DNA of 19,520 bases. Source: an uncultured Clostridia bacterium. GTDB lineage: Bacteria > Bacillota > Clostridia > Oscillospirales > CAG-272. The position numbers were made by a program, and so were the translations under genes. Location of the stretch: NCBI GenBank assembly GCA_904501985.1, contig CAJGCT010000036.1:1-19520 (forward strand). The letters run 5' to 3'. Positions 6,143 through 14,901 of this stretch are shown here, one piece after another. The number at the start of each line of letters is the position of its first letter. The stretch's first letter is position 1. The notes under the pieces are model-generated. The model was not told the DNA's origin, did not search any database, and worked only from the letters and a program-made list of their open reading frames with translations.

Positions 6143-8131
6143 ATGGACAGATTCAAACTGCACTCACCATATAAGCCCACAGGCGATCAGCCGGCGGCGA
6201 TAGACCGCCTCTCTGCCGGAGTAGAAGCGGGAATGAAGCATCAGACACTGCTTGGTGTCACAGGATCGGGTAAAACCTTTACAATGGCAAACATAATCGC
6301 CAAGGTCAACCGCCCCACCCTTGTGCTTGCTCACAATAAGACTCTCGCGGCACAGCTTTGCTCGGAGTTTCGCGAATTCTTTCCCGAAAATGCGGTGGAA
6401 TTTTTTGTGTCGTACTACGACTATTATCAGCCGGAGGCTTATATCCCCGGAAAGGACATATATATCGAAAAGGACAGCTCCATCAACGACGAAATTGATA
6501 TGCTCCGTCACAGTGCCACAAGCGCACTTTTTGAGCGGCGCGACGTTATTATAGTATCAAGCGTGTCCTGCATCTACTCTCTCGGTGATCCGATGGAATA
6601 CCAAAGTATGCTCATAGCTCTCCGCCCGGGAATGATAATGGAGAGGGACGAGCTGACAAAACGGCTTATTTCCATGTCCTACGACCGCAACGACGTGAAC
6701 TTTGTGCGCGACAAATTCCGCGTGAGGGGCGATGTTGTGGAGATACTGCCTGCATCAAGCGGAGATAAGGCGATACGTGTGGAGTTTTTCGGCGATGAGA
6801 TAGAGCGCGTGTCCGAGATAAATACGGTTACCGGCGAGCTTATACGCACGCTCTCTTATGCGGCAATATATCCGGCTACCCACTATGCGGTGTCGGATGA
6901 CAGGCGTGAAGCGGCACTTCGCGAGATAGAGGAGGAGCTTTCGGAGCGGATCGATTTCTTCCGCTCACAGAATAAGCTGCTTGAAGCACAGCGCATTGAG
7001 GAGCGCACGCGGTATGATCTTGAAATGCTTCGAGAGATAGGCTTTTGCTCAGGAGTTGAAAACTATTCCCGTGTTATGGCAGGTCGTGCTCCCGGCTCAA
7101 CACCTTATACGCTTCTTGACTATTTCCCAAAGGACTTTCTTCTCCTCGTGGATGAGTCCCATGTAACACTTCCGCAGGTAAAGGGTATGAGCGGCGGTGA
7201 CAGAGCGAGAAAAACAAATCTTGTGGAATTCGGATTCAGACTTCCGTCGGCGTTCGACAACCGTCCGCTGTTTTTCGATGAGTTCGAATCAAAGATAAAT
7301 CAGGTTATATACGTCAGTGCCACTCCGGCGGAGTATGAAAAAAAGCATTCCGAGCAGACGGCGGAGCAGATTATACGCCCCACAGGTCTGCTTGATCCGG
7401 AGGTTGAGATACGGCCCGTGGAGGGACAGATAGACGACCTTATCGGGGAGATAAACGCAAGAGTAGAGCGTGGGGAGAGAGTGCTTGTTACCACGCTTAC
7501 CAAAAAGATGGCGGAGGATCTCACCGAATACCTTGAAATGAACCTTATCAAGGTGAAGTATATCCATCATAAGGTGGAGACAATGGAGCGCAGTGAGATC
7601 ATCAGAGACCTGCGACTTGGTGTGTTTGACGTGCTTGTGGGCATCAATCTTCTGCGCGAGGGTCTTGACATACCCGAAGTATCCCTTGTTGCCATACTCG
7701 ATGCGGACAAGGAGGGATTCCTTCGCTCGGAAACCTCTCTTATTCAGACGATAGGAAGAGCGGCGCGAAATGCGGAGGGCAAGGTAATAATGTACGCCGA
7801 TACGGTAACGCCGTCAATGCGTGCGGCAATAGATGAGACCAACCGCCGCCGTGAGATTCAAGAAGCGTACAACACCGTTAACGGCATTACCCCGCAGACC
7901 ATTAAAAAGAGTGTGCGTGATCTTATTGAGATTGGCAAAAAGGAAGCCGAGAATGCACCCGAAAAGAAGCTCAAAGATGCACTTCGCGATCGCGGCAAGC
8001 TGTCGGCAAAAGACAAGCAGGCGCTTATTGATGAGCTTACGGCGGAGATGAAGGAAGCCGCAAAGCGGCTTGAGTTTGAGCGTGCCGCATATTTAAGAGA
8101 TAAAATCAAGAATTTGCAGGGTGTGCTGTAA
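6143..8131 (+). CDS. uvrB: excinuclease ABC subunit B
   Basis: UvrB is the damage-verification helicase-like subunit of nucleotide excision repair; it receives DNA from UvrA and recruits UvrC. All hallmarks are present: Walker A GVTGSGKT (38-45), the tyrosine-rich beta-hairpin YYDYYQPEAYIP (91-102), the DESH Walker B motif (337-340), VSATP (391-395), LLREGLDIP (503-511), motif VI QTIGRAAR (535-542), and a C-terminal UVR motif (about 628-662) with LEFERAAYLRDKI for contact with UvrC. The 662-residue length is normal. ATG 6143 lies nine bases after GGAGG (6129-6133). uvrA follows 34 bases later, so the two form an operon. The leader carries a possible LexA site. Confidence 0.98.
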   Translation: MDRFKLHSPYKPTGDQPAAIDRLSAGVEAGMKHQTLLGVTGSGKTFTMANIIAKVNRPTLVLAHNKTLAAQLCSEFREFFPENAVEFFVSYYDYYQPEAYIPGKDIYIEKDSSINDEIDMLRHSATSALFERRDVIIVSSVSCIYSLGDPMEYQSMLIALRPGMIMERDELTKRLISMSYDRNDVNFVRDKFRVRGDVVEILPASSGDKAIRVEFFGDEIERVSEINTVTGELIRTLSYAAIYPATHYAVSDDRREAALREIEEELSERIDFFRSQNKLLEAQRIEERTRYDLEMLREIGFCSGVENYSRVMAGRAPGSTPYTLLDYFPKDFLLLVDESHVTLPQVKGMSGGDRARKTNLVEFGFRLPSAFDNRPLFFDEFESKINQVIYVSATPAEYEKKHSEQTAEQIIRPTGLLDPEVEIRPVEGQIDDLIGEINARVERGERVLVTTLTKKMAEDLTEYLEMNLIKVKYIHHKVETMERSEIIRDLRLGVFDVLVGINLLREGLDIPEVSLVAILDADKEGFLRSETSLIQTIGRAARNAEGKVIMYADTVTPSMRAAIDETNRRREIQEAYNTVNGITPQTIKKSVRDLIEIGKKEAENAPEKKLKDALRDRGKLSAKDKQALIDELTAEMKEAAKRLEFERAAYLRDKIKNLQGVL

Positions 8132-8165
8132 TCATGCAAGTGTTAATCACGAAAGGACAGAATAA

Positions 8166-11006
8166 ATGGCAGATTTAAAAATGACGGGCGTGAGGGTCCA
8201 CAATCTTAAGAATGTGGATCTGACGATCCCACGCGATAAGCTCGTGGTCTTCACAGGGCTTTCGGGGTCGGGAAAGTCATCCCTGGCGTTTGATACCATA
8301 TATGCAGAGGGACACAGGCGGTTTGTGGAGTCACTGTCAAGCTACGCGAGAATGTTTTTAGGTCAGCTTGACAAGCCTGATCTTGATTCTATTGAGGGCC
8401 TTTCTCCCGCTATATCCATAGACCAGAAAACCACCTCAAAAAATCCGCGCTCAACCGTAGGTACGGTGACAGAGATATACGATTATCTTCGCCTTTTGTA
8501 TGCGCGTGTGGGTATTCCTCACTGTCCTGTCTGCGGCAAGGAGATACGTCAGCAGACCGTGGATCAGATAATTGACCGCATTATGACTCTTCCTGAGGGC
8601 ACACGCTTTATGGTGCTGGCACCTATGGTGCGCGGCAAAAAAGGTATGCATGAGAAGATTTTCGAGGATGCCAAGAAAAGCGGATATGTGCGTGTCAGGG
8701 TGGATGGCTCTCTGTATGATCTTTCCGAGGAGATAAAGCTTGACAAGAATATCAAGCATACCGTCGAGGTAGTGGTTGACCGTCTTGTTCGCCGTGAGGA
8801 TATGCGCTCCAGGCTTTCGGATTCGGTTGAAACTGCGCTTTCGCTTACCGAGGGCAATCTTGTTATATCTGTGGTGCTTCGTGACGGTGAGGAGTTTGAC
8901 GGTGACACGGAGCTTACATTTTCCCAGAGCTATGCCTGCGAGGAGCACGGAATAAGTGTGGGTGAGCTGTCGCCGCGAATGTTTTCCTTCAACAATCCAT
9001 TCGGTGCTTGCCCGAAATGTGCCGGACTTGGTGAGATGCGCACTGTGGCGGTGGATAAGGTGATTCCCGACAAAACGCTTTCTCTGCGAGAGGGCGCTAT
9101 ACAGGTAAACGGCTTTAAATCCCTTGAGGAAGCGAGCTGGAACGGTCCTCTTTTTGAAGCCGTAGCGAAAAAATACGGCTTTACCCTTGATATGCCGCTT
9201 TGCGATTATTCTGAAAAGGCAATGAAGGCACTACTTTACGGTACAGGCAGTGATGTATACGAGATTACCCGATATTGGGAGGGGACTGCCAAGGTACAGC
9301 GAGTCAAGTTTGACGGTATCATCAACATGATTCAGACAAGGTTTGAGCAGAGCCAACACGAATATTATGAGGATTTTATAGAGGATACGCCCTGTCCCGA
9401 ATGTCACGGAATGAGACTTAATCCAATATCCCTTGCGGTGACGGTCGGCGGCATCAATATAGATGAGTTCTGTAGAAAATCCGTTTCCAAGGCACTTGCG
9501 TTTGTGAATTCCCTTGAATTTACGGAAATGGAAGCGGCAATTGCAAAGGAGATCGTTAAGGAAATAAGATCACGCCTCGGTTTTCTTGAAAGCGTGGGAC
9601 TTGAATATCTTACCCTTTCCAGAAAAGCAGGGTCGCTTTCGGGCGGTGAGGCACAGCGTATACGCCTTGCCACTCAGATAGGCTCTTCTCTTATGGGCGT
9701 GCTGTATATTCTTGACGAGCCGAGCATAGGACTGCATCAGAGGGACAATTCCAAGCTCATAGCCACGCTTAAACGCCTGCGTGATGCAGGAAACAGCCTT
9801 ATTGTGGTGGAGCATGACGAGGAGACCATGGAAGCGTCCGATTATATAGTGGATATCGGTCCGGGTGCGGGAATACACGGCGGCGAGATCGTGGCGGCAG
9901 GCACTCCCGACGAAATAAAGCGCAATAAAAATTCGATTACCGGCGCATTTTTGTCCGGACGTGAAAAAATAGAAGTTCCTGCAATTCGCAGAAGCGGAAA
10001 CGGAAAGTTTATTAAAGTTGTGGGGGCGTCCCAGAATAATCTTAAAAATATTGACGTAGAATTTCCCTTGGGACTTTTCTGCTGTGTAACGGGCGTGTCG
10101 GGCTCGGGAAAATCATCCCTTGTAAACTCCATACTGTATCAGGTGTTGGCGCATGAGCTTAACCGTGCCTGCACTTATCCCGGCAAGCATAAAAGGGTAG
10201 AGGGAATAGAAAATCTTGACAAGATCATTGCCATAGATCAAAGTCCCATCGGTCGTACTCCACGCTCCAATCCTGCAACTTACACGGGGCTGTTTACGGA
10301 CATCCGCGAGCTTTTTGCCAAAACTACGGATGCGAAGATGCGCGGTTACAGTGCCGGACGGTTTTCTTTCAATGTTAAGGGCGGACGGTGCGAGGCCTGC
10401 GAGGGCGACGGCGTAAAATGCATTGAGATGCACTTTTTGCCCGATGTATACGTGACCTGCGATGCCTGCAAGGGCAAGAGATACAACCGCGACACCCTTG
10501 AGGTGAAATACAAGGGCAAAAACATCTCCGATGTGCTTGATATGACGGTAGAGGAGGGACTTGAATTTTTCGCGAGCCTTCCCAGACTTGCAAGGAAGCT
10601 CCAGACCCTTTTTGATGTGGGTCTCGGGTATATCAAGATCGGTCAGTCATCCACCACTCTCTCCGGCGGTGAGGCACAGCGTGTAAAGCTTGCCACAGAG
10701 CTTGCAAAACGCTCTACAGGCAAGACCGTATATATTCTGGACGAGCCTACCACGGGGCTTCATATGGCGGATGTGAAAAAGCTTATCGAGGTGCTTCAGA
10801 GGCTGGTTGAAGCAGGAAATACGGTGATAGTTATTGAGCACAATCTTGATATGATAAAGACTGCGGACTATATTATCGACCTTGGTCCGGAGGGCGGTGA
10901 CGGCGGCGGAAAGATCGTTGCCGTGGGCACTCCCGAGGAGGTTGCAAGATGCAAAGAATCCTATACGGGACAGTATCTTTCAAAGATACTATCAAAAAAT
11001 AAATAA
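8166..11006 (+). CDS. uvrA: excinuclease ABC subunit A
   Basis: UvrA is the dimeric ABC-type ATPase that finds bulky DNA lesions and loads UvrB. Two nucleotide-binding halves are clear: Walker A GLSGSGKS (31-38) and GVSGSGKS (643-650), each with an LSGGEAQR signature and ILDEP Walker B (ILDEPSIGLHQRD and ILDEPTTGLHMAD). Zinc-binding cysteines include Cys120/Cys123, Cys282/Cys285 and the conserved DNA-contact finger Cys742/745 with Cys765/768 (CX2C-X19-CX2C). At 946 aa the protein is full length and intact. ATG 8166 follows AAAGGA (8152-8157). It is the last gene of the uvrBA operon, which ends at the hairpin at 11011. Confidence 0.98.
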   Translation: MADLKMTGVRVHNLKNVDLTIPRDKLVVFTGLSGSGKSSLAFDTIYAEGHRRFVESLSSYARMFLGQLDKPDLDSIEGLSPAISIDQKTTSKNPRSTVGTVTEIYDYLRLLYARVGIPHCPVCGKEIRQQTVDQIIDRIMTLPEGTRFMVLAPMVRGKKGMHEKIFEDAKKSGYVRVRVDGSLYDLSEEIKLDKNIKHTVEVVVDRLVRREDMRSRLSDSVETALSLTEGNLVISVVLRDGEEFDGDTELTFSQSYACEEHGISVGELSPRMFSFNNPFGACPKCAGLGEMRTVAVDKVIPDKTLSLREGAIQVNGFKSLEEASWNGPLFEAVAKKYGFTLDMPLCDYSEKAMKALLYGTGSDVYEITRYWEGTAKVQRVKFDGIINMIQTRFEQSQHEYYEDFIEDTPCPECHGMRLNPISLAVTVGGINIDEFCRKSVSKALAFVNSLEFTEMEAAIAKEIVKEIRSRLGFLESVGLEYLTLSRKAGSLSGGEAQRIRLATQIGSSLMGVLYILDEPSIGLHQRDNSKLIATLKRLRDAGNSLIVVEHDEETMEASDYIVDIGPGAGIHGGEIVAAGTPDEIKRNKNSITGAFLSGREKIEVPAIRRSGNGKFIKVVGASQNNLKNIDVEFPLGLFCCVTGVSGSGKSSLVNSILYQVLAHELNRACTYPGKHKRVEGIENLDKIIAIDQSPIGRTPRSNPATYTGLFTDIRELFAKTTDAKMRGYSAGRFSFNVKGGRCEACEGDGVKCIEMHFLPDVYVTCDACKGKRYNRDTLEVKYKGKNISDVLDMTVEEGLEFFASLPRLARKLQTLFDVGLGYIKIGQSSTTLSGGEAQRVKLATELAKRSTGKTVYILDEPTTGLHMADVKKLIEVLQRLVEAGNTVIVIEHNLDMIKTADYIIDLGPEGGDGGGKIVAVGTPEEVARCKESYTGQYLSKILSKNK

Positions 11007-11010
11007 CAGT

Positions 11011-11049
11011 ATGCTCATACGGTTAGAAATGACCGTATGAGCATTTTTT
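11011..11049 (+). terminator. bidirectional terminator between convergent uvrA and the small minus-strand gene
   Basis: A perfect 13-base stem ATGCTCATACGGT/ACCGTATGAGCAT (11011-11023/11032-11044) has an 8-base loop and six Ts (11044-11049) on the + strand, ending uvrA transcription. On the minus strand the same hairpin directly follows the stop codon at 11048. There it is followed by a T-rich but interrupted tract, so it probably serves both genes. Confidence 0.9.
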
Positions 11050-11278
11050 ATGCGCAGATAACGTCTTCCACTGCTTCGTCAAGCTGTTCTATGGACAGTC
11101 CCAGCCTGTTGCAGAGGGAAATAAACCATTCGGCGGCTTCACGCTCGCAAAATATATCTCCGATGATCTTTATGGGGGTATTTGTGGTGATATCGTATGC
11201 CGCAATTCCGTAAACCTCATGCTCTGTATCCTGTTCATCCCGTATTATGTCTGACTTGATTCGGTATTCGTATCTCAT
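11048..11278 (-). CDS. small conserved protein, possibly DUF6514-like
   Basis: This 76-residue acidic protein has no signal peptide, membrane segment or cysteine pair. It looks like one alpha/beta domain: alternating strands (YEYRIKSDI, EVYGIAAYDI, PIKIIGDIF), then a helix rich in Glu/Ala with REAAEWFISLCNRLGLS and an acidic end (EQLDEAVEDVI). The pattern recalls small Clostridia proteins catalogued as DUF6514, recognised from memory and not verified. That it is real is supported by AGGAGA (11284-11289) five bases before ATG, a good promoter upstream and a terminator at its end. It stands alone. Function unknown. Confidence 0.8.
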   Translation of the reverse strand: MRYEYRIKSDIIRDEQDTEHEVYGIAAYDITTNTPIKIIGDIFCEREAAEWFISLCNRLGLSIEQLDEAVEDVICA

Positions 11279-11317
11279 ATAAATCTCCTAAATAATAGTA
11301 AATTTGGTAACATATAT

Positions 11318-11346
11318 ATTATAATACAAATATTGCTAAAAATCAA
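11318..11346 (-). promoter_or_regulatory. sigma-A promoter for the 76-aa gene
   Basis: Read on the minus strand, TTGATT (11341-11346) and TATAAT (11318-11323) are 17 bases apart. The predicted start is near 11311, about 33 bases before the start codon. Confidence 0.8.
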
Positions 11347-11370
11347 GAGGATACGGGAAAAAACGCACAC

Positions 11371-11386
11371 AATCCGCAGGCGGATT
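11371..11386. other. short inverted repeat upstream of the 76-aa gene promoter
   Basis: AATCCGC and GCGGATT (11371-11377/11380-11386) form a near-perfect palindrome about 25 bases upstream of the -35 box. No T-run follows on either strand, so a terminator is unlikely. A protein-binding site is possible but unsupported. Confidence 0.35.
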
Positions 11387-11437
11387 TCGACAATCGTGAT
11401 TTTTGCGGCTGTAGTCTGTCAAATACGAAACTCAAAT

Positions 11438-11465
11438 AAAAAAACGTCCCGAAGGACGTTTTTTT
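11438..11465 (-). terminator. intrinsic terminator of the SleB-type gene with a UUCG tetraloop
   Basis: On the minus strand the stem AAAAAAACGTCC/GGACGTTTTTTT encloses TTCG, giving the very stable C(UUCG)G tetraloop, and ends in seven Ts. The 5' arm overlaps the stop codon of the hydrolase gene (11464-11466). Confidence 0.95.
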
Positions 11466-12279
11466 AGGAGTAAAAGTCGTGACTTCCTATTGTCGTCAGA
11501 TATGGACGGTTGGCAGGAATCCAAAAGCTTGTTGCAAGGGCAGGGTTAAGAAAATACATTGCCGAGCGTGAGAGATAGTATGAATCAAGGCAAAGCTTTG
11601 CCGCAATAATGCTTTCCTCAGTTGGTGTGTTGTATATGGTGCCGTTTGCGGTAGGGGTGAACTGCACTCCGTGCTCGCGGTCAAAGATGACCCCGTATAT
11701 GGTGCTTGGGAACTCATTGCTTCTCACGCGGTTCATTATGACATTTCCCACCATTATCTTACCTTCAAGCGGCTCGCCCAGTGCCTCGGCGTTTATTATT
11801 CGAGACAGCCAATATACTTCGTCACTGCTGTAGTATTCATCACCATTTATGATGCTGTCGCCTTCACGTGCGTAAAGATCGACGGAACGGGTGGAATCCT
11901 GCCATTCTACGTCCGCGTTGTACGCCTTTGCAAGAGAGCGGATCGGTACATACAGCATACCGCTGACAACAATGCTTTTGCTTCCGCCGATATAACGCCC
12001 CTCGGCTTCAAGATAACATCCGTCGGCGCGGGCGGTTATTGATGCAAAGGGGGTTACGGCGTGCATTTCCTCGGTAGTGCCGCTTACCTGTGCTGTGCCG
12101 AAAGAGAGGGCATCGTTTGCGGTATCGAAGGGAACGTATGTAGTTGTGCCTATCAGCAGAGCACCGATTTCGGTATCTGCTCCGTTAATACGTATATCAA
12201 CGGATTCATGGGCTGACATTCCCGAGGCAAGCAGGGAAAGTGTAAGAAGTGACGCGAATATTATTTTTAGTTTCTTCAT
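11464..12279 (-). CDS. secreted SleB-type cell wall hydrolase with copper-amine-oxidase-like N-terminal domain
   Basis: This is a predicted exported peptidoglycan hydrolase. Residues 1-23 form a signal peptide (KK, hydrophobic core, GMSA before the likely cleavage site). Residues about 27-138 carry stalk-like repeats (TTYVPFDTAN, MLYVPIRSLAKAY, VEWQDSTRSVDLY) typical of wall-binding copper-amine-oxidase N-terminal domains. The SleB/hydrolase-2 domain (about 155-271) begins WLSRIINAEALGEP, with Glu165 as the candidate catalytic acid, and continues GNVIMNRV to the end at SHDFYS. ATG 12279 follows AGGAGG (12286-12291). The family includes spore-cortex lytic SleB/CwlJ proteins, but no ypeB-like partner gene is adjacent. 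A sporulation role is therefore not shown. Confidence 0.9.
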   Translation of the reverse strand: MKKLKIIFASLLTLSLLASGMSAHESVDIRINGADTEIGALLIGTTTYVPFDTANDALSFGTAQVSGTTEEMHAVTPFASITARADGCYLEAEGRYIGGSKSIVVSGMLYVPIRSLAKAYNADVEWQDSTRSVDLYAREGDSIINGDEYYSSDEVYWLSRIINAEALGEPLEGKIMVGNVIMNRVRSNEFPSTIYGVIFDREHGVQFTPTANGTIYNTPTEESIIAAKLCLDSYYLSRSAMYFLNPALATSFWIPANRPYLTTIGSHDFYS

Positions 12280-12300
12280 TTCATTCCTCCTCTAGGTATT

Positions 12301-12333
12301 AAAAATCGCAGACGGCACTGACTGCCGTCTGCG
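12301..12333 (-). terminator. intrinsic terminator of proS, possibly also the 5' end of the SleB-type mRNA
   Basis: A perfect 11-base stem CGCAGACGGCA/TGCCGTCTGCG (12307-12317/12323-12333) has a 5-base loop. On the minus strand it is followed by ATTTTT (12301-12306). It lies between the proS stop and the SleB-type start, downstream of the promoter assigned to the latter. Confidence 0.85.
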
Positions 12334-12336
12334 TAT

Positions 12337-12365
12337 ATTTTATCATAAATGAGGGAGATTTTCAA
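12337..12365 (-). promoter_or_regulatory. sigma-A-like promoter for the SleB-type gene
   Basis: Read on the minus strand, TTGAAA (12360-12365) and TAAAAT (12337-12342) are 17 bases apart. The predicted start is near 12330, inside the first arm of the proS terminator hairpin, so the mRNA would begin with that stem-loop. A sporulation sigma factor promoter was not recognised. Confidence 0.65.
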
Positions 12366-12405
12366 CGCACAATATATGGGTTGGAACTGATTCCGTAATA
12401 TGGAA

Positions 12406-13845
12406 TCAATATGCTTTGCCCCAATATACCATATGCTTTGCAGGCTTGCCGCAGCATACGCAGGTGTCGGAAATCTGTGCCTGGTCAAGAGGAATACATC
12501 TTGAGCCAACACCTGTTGTTTCCTTAACCTTATCCTCGCACTCGGGATCGCCGCACCACATTGCGCGAACAAATCCGTCGCCGCTCTCAGCCAGCTTTGC
12601 TGTGATCTCGTCCATGGTCTTGCAGTCGTAGGTGCGCTTTTCGCGGTTTGCAAGCGCCTTTGCGTACAGACCGTCGCGTACTGCCTGAAGTCTTTCACGA
12701 ACAGCCGCTTCCAGATTGTCAAGGGATACAATAGTCTTTTCTCTGTCGTGACGGGTTACGATAACGCACTGGTTAGCCTCGATGTCGCGAGGACCGATCT
12801 CAATTCGTACCGGAACGCCCTTCATCTCATATTCGGAATATTTCCATCCGGGAGAGTTGTCGGAATCGTCAAGCTTCACGCGGAAATCGCCGCGAAGACG
12901 GTCGGCAAGACCCTTAGCCGCTTCAATAACGCCTTCCTTGTGTGCCGCAACGGGGATTATAACCACCTGAATAGGTGCTACAGCAGGCGGCAGAACAAGA
13001 CCGTTATCGTCACCGTGGGTCATGATGATACCGCCGATCATACGGGTGGAAACGCCCCACGAGGTCTGGAAAGGATGTACAAGCTTGTTTTCCTTGTCGG
13101 TATATGTGATATCGAATGCCTTGGCAAAGCCGTCGCCGAAATAGTGGGATGTACCTGCCTGAAGAGCCTTGCCGTCGTGCATAAGCGCCTCGATAGCGTA
13201 GGTATCTTCAGCTCCTGCAAATTTATCGGAGGGAGTCTTAGCACCCTTGATTACCGGGATTGCAAGATCCTGCTCGTGGAAATCTGCGTAAACATTGAGC
13301 ATCTGTACGGTTTCAGCACGTGCTTCCTCAGCGGTTGCGTGCATGGTGTGACCCTCCTGCCAGAGGAACTCACGTGAACGCAGGAACGGACGGGTGGTCT
13401 TTTCCCAACGAACAACCGAGCACCACTGATTGTAGAGCTTGGGCAGATCGCGGTAGGAGCGAATGATATTGGCATAATGCTCGCAGAAAAGTGTTTCGGA
13501 AGTGGGGCGCACGCAAAGACGCTCGGTGAGCTTCTCGCTTCCGCCGTGTGTTACCCATGCAACCTCGGGAGCAAAACCTGCAACGTGATCTTTTTCTTTG
13601 TTAAGGAGTGACTCGGGAATGAACATAGGCATACATACGTTTTCGTGTCCCAATGCCTTAAAGCGCGAGTCAAGATTTTTCTGGATGTTTTCCCAGATAG
13701 CATAGCCGTAGGGGCGGATGATAAGACAGCCCTTTACGCTTGAATAGTCAATAAGGTCCGCTTTTTTGCAAATATCGGTGTACCATTGAGCGAAATCCAC
13801 GTCCATTGAGGTTATCGCTTCAACGAGTTTTTTGTCGTTTGCCAT
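12406..13845 (-). CDS. proS: prolyl-tRNA synthetase, type 3 (no editing insertion)
   Basis: The enzyme charges tRNA-Pro with proline. It is a class II synthetase: motif 2 appears as RWEKTTRPFLRSREFLWQEGHT and motif 3 near GVSTRMIGGIIMTHGDDNGLVLPP, followed by the anticodon-binding domain (about 285-390). The C-terminal zinc-binding-like extension has clustered cysteines (WCGDPEC, SRC, CVCC) and ends with the tyrosine of KAY. At 479 aa without an INS domain between motifs 2 and 3, it is the eukaryote/archaeon-like form found in many Clostridia rather than the ~570-aa bacterial type. ATG 13845 follows AAGGAT (13856-13861). The leader is about 50 bases, so no T-box is present. It has its own promoter and terminator. 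Confidence 0.97.
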   Translation of the reverse strand: MANDKKLVEAITSMDVDFAQWYTDICKKADLIDYSSVKGCLIIRPYGYAIWENIQKNLDSRFKALGHENVCMPMFIPESLLNKEKDHVAGFAPEVAWVTHGGSEKLTERLCVRPTSETLFCEHYANIIRSYRDLPKLYNQWCSVVRWEKTTRPFLRSREFLWQEGHTMHATAEEARAETVQMLNVYADFHEQDLAIPVIKGAKTPSDKFAGAEDTYAIEALMHDGKALQAGTSHYFGDGFAKAFDITYTDKENKLVHPFQTSWGVSTRMIGGIIMTHGDDNGLVLPPAVAPIQVVIIPVAAHKEGVIEAAKGLADRLRGDFRVKLDDSDNSPGWKYSEYEMKGVPVRIEIGPRDIEANQCVIVTRHDREKTIVSLDNLEAAVRERLQAVRDGLYAKALANREKRTYDCKTMDEITAKLAESGDGFVRAMWCGDPECEDKVKETTGVGSRCIPLDQAQISDTCVCCGKPAKHMVYWGKAY

Positions 13846-13887
13846 TTTTGGTGATATCCTTTCAAGTGTTTTTTATCGAATAATACT

Positions 13888-13931
13888 ATTATACCTTGTA
13901 CTATTATACCCTGTATTTCCCCGTATGTCAA
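13888..13931 (-). promoter_or_regulatory. consensus sigma-A promoter for proS with a duplicated -10 box
   Basis: On the minus strand, TTGACA (13926-13931), 17 bases and TATAAT (13903-13908) give a perfect-consensus promoter. A second TATAAT (13888-13893), 15 bases further on, sits in a repeated GGTATAATAGTA block but has only a poor -35 (ATACAG). Confidence 0.88.
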
Positions 13932-13963
13932 TAGCTGCCTGAAATTTTGGCGAGGTGCAATAA

Positions 13964-14899
13964 TCACTCCACATACTTTGACAGTGCAGTGAGCACTTTG
14001 CCATCGGATTGCAGTGTCATTGTGCCGGAAAGATCAGTACGCAGGATGGTTTTGCAGCCGACTTTTTCAAGTCTACTCAGAACTTCGCCTCTCGGATGAC
14101 CGAATTCGTTGTTTCTTCCGGAGGATGCGGCTGCAACAGTTGGCGACACAGCCGTGAGAAACTCTGCGCATGAAGCTGTGTTTGCACCGTGGTGTGCGAT
14201 CTTGTAAAAATCACAGTCCAGCACATCTTCACCGTAATACGAAAGCAGGTCATTCTCCACCTTACTGCTTGCATCACCTGTAAACAGAAACGATGTCTCA
14301 CCGAATACAAGCTTTATAATGAGACTCGTGTCATTTTCATCGTTGTATTCTGAAAGAGGACCGAGAACAGTGAAATTTACTGTTCCGACGCTGAAAGTTT
14401 GACCTGTATAGGGGACTGACACAGATACATCGCCGTTTATAGCTGCATTCAACAGCTTTTTAAACGAAGCTTCTTCTGAGAATTTATGCGTAGTAAGCAG
14501 ATTTTTAACGCCGTATTCTTTTATCACCATATCTGCTCCGCCTATATGGTCGTCGTGTGGATGAGTGCATATCAGATAGTCTATGCCCTCTATTTTGTAA
14601 GCATCAAGGTGAGCTTTTAGCGTAGCTTCCGATTCCTCAGATCCGGCGTCAATAAGAATAACGGCATCGGTTGTTTGTATAAGCGTGCTGTCAGCCTGAC
14701 CTACATCAATAATGCGAACTAAAAGCTCTCCGTCGGCAGGCGGAGCGTACATTCCGAATGATAAAAATTGAATTCCTGTAAGCTTTCCTGCCACAGAAAG
14801 TATTTCTTCACCGAATCTAAGACAGACTAAAATTGCAGCTACGGTGAAGCAGGCGGTTATAAACGCGGATATTCTCTTTCGCGCGGTTGGCTTTGGCAT
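13964..14899 (-). CDS. ComEC/Rec2-like MBL-fold metallohydrolase, membrane-anchored or exported
   Basis: This metallo-beta-lactamase-fold protein resembles the C-terminal domain of ComEC but lacks its membrane channel. An N-terminal hydrophobic segment (about 10-27) would anchor or export it. Metal ligands are clear: HPHDDH (His113, His115, Asp117, His118), TGDA (Asp209) and the ComEC-type AHHGA (His236-His237) with GHP (His268). Proteins of this stand-alone type are often labelled competence-related, and a nuclease or phosphodiesterase activity is plausible but unproven. The ATG lies two bases after the tex stop with no recognisable Shine-Dalgarno, pointing to translational coupling. It is the last gene of the operon. 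No strong terminator is visible before the proS promoter. Confidence 0.88.
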   Translation of the reverse strand: MPKPTARKRISAFITACFTVAAILVCLRFGEEILSVAGKLTGIQFLSFGMYAPPADGELLVRIIDVGQADSTLIQTTDAVILIDAGSEESEATLKAHLDAYKIEGIDYLICTHPHDDHIGGADMVIKEYGVKNLLTTHKFSEEASFKKLLNAAINGDVSVSVPYTGQTFSVGTVNFTVLGPLSEYNDENDTSLIIKLVFGETSFLFTGDASSKVENDLLSYYGEDVLDCDFYKIAHHGANTASCAEFLTAVSPTVAAASSGRNNEFGHPRGEVLSRLEKVGCKTILRTDLSGTMTLQSDGKVLTALSKYVE

Positions 14900-14901
14900 G
14901 A

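Noticed and set aside
12748..13377. 209-codon + strand frame inside proS
   Set aside because: It is antisense to well-conserved proS coding sequence, with no start signals and no recognisable protein.
13846..13963. T-box leader for proS
   Set aside because: The promoter lies about 60-85 bases before the ATG, leaving too little leader for a T-box, and no T-box motif or terminator is present.
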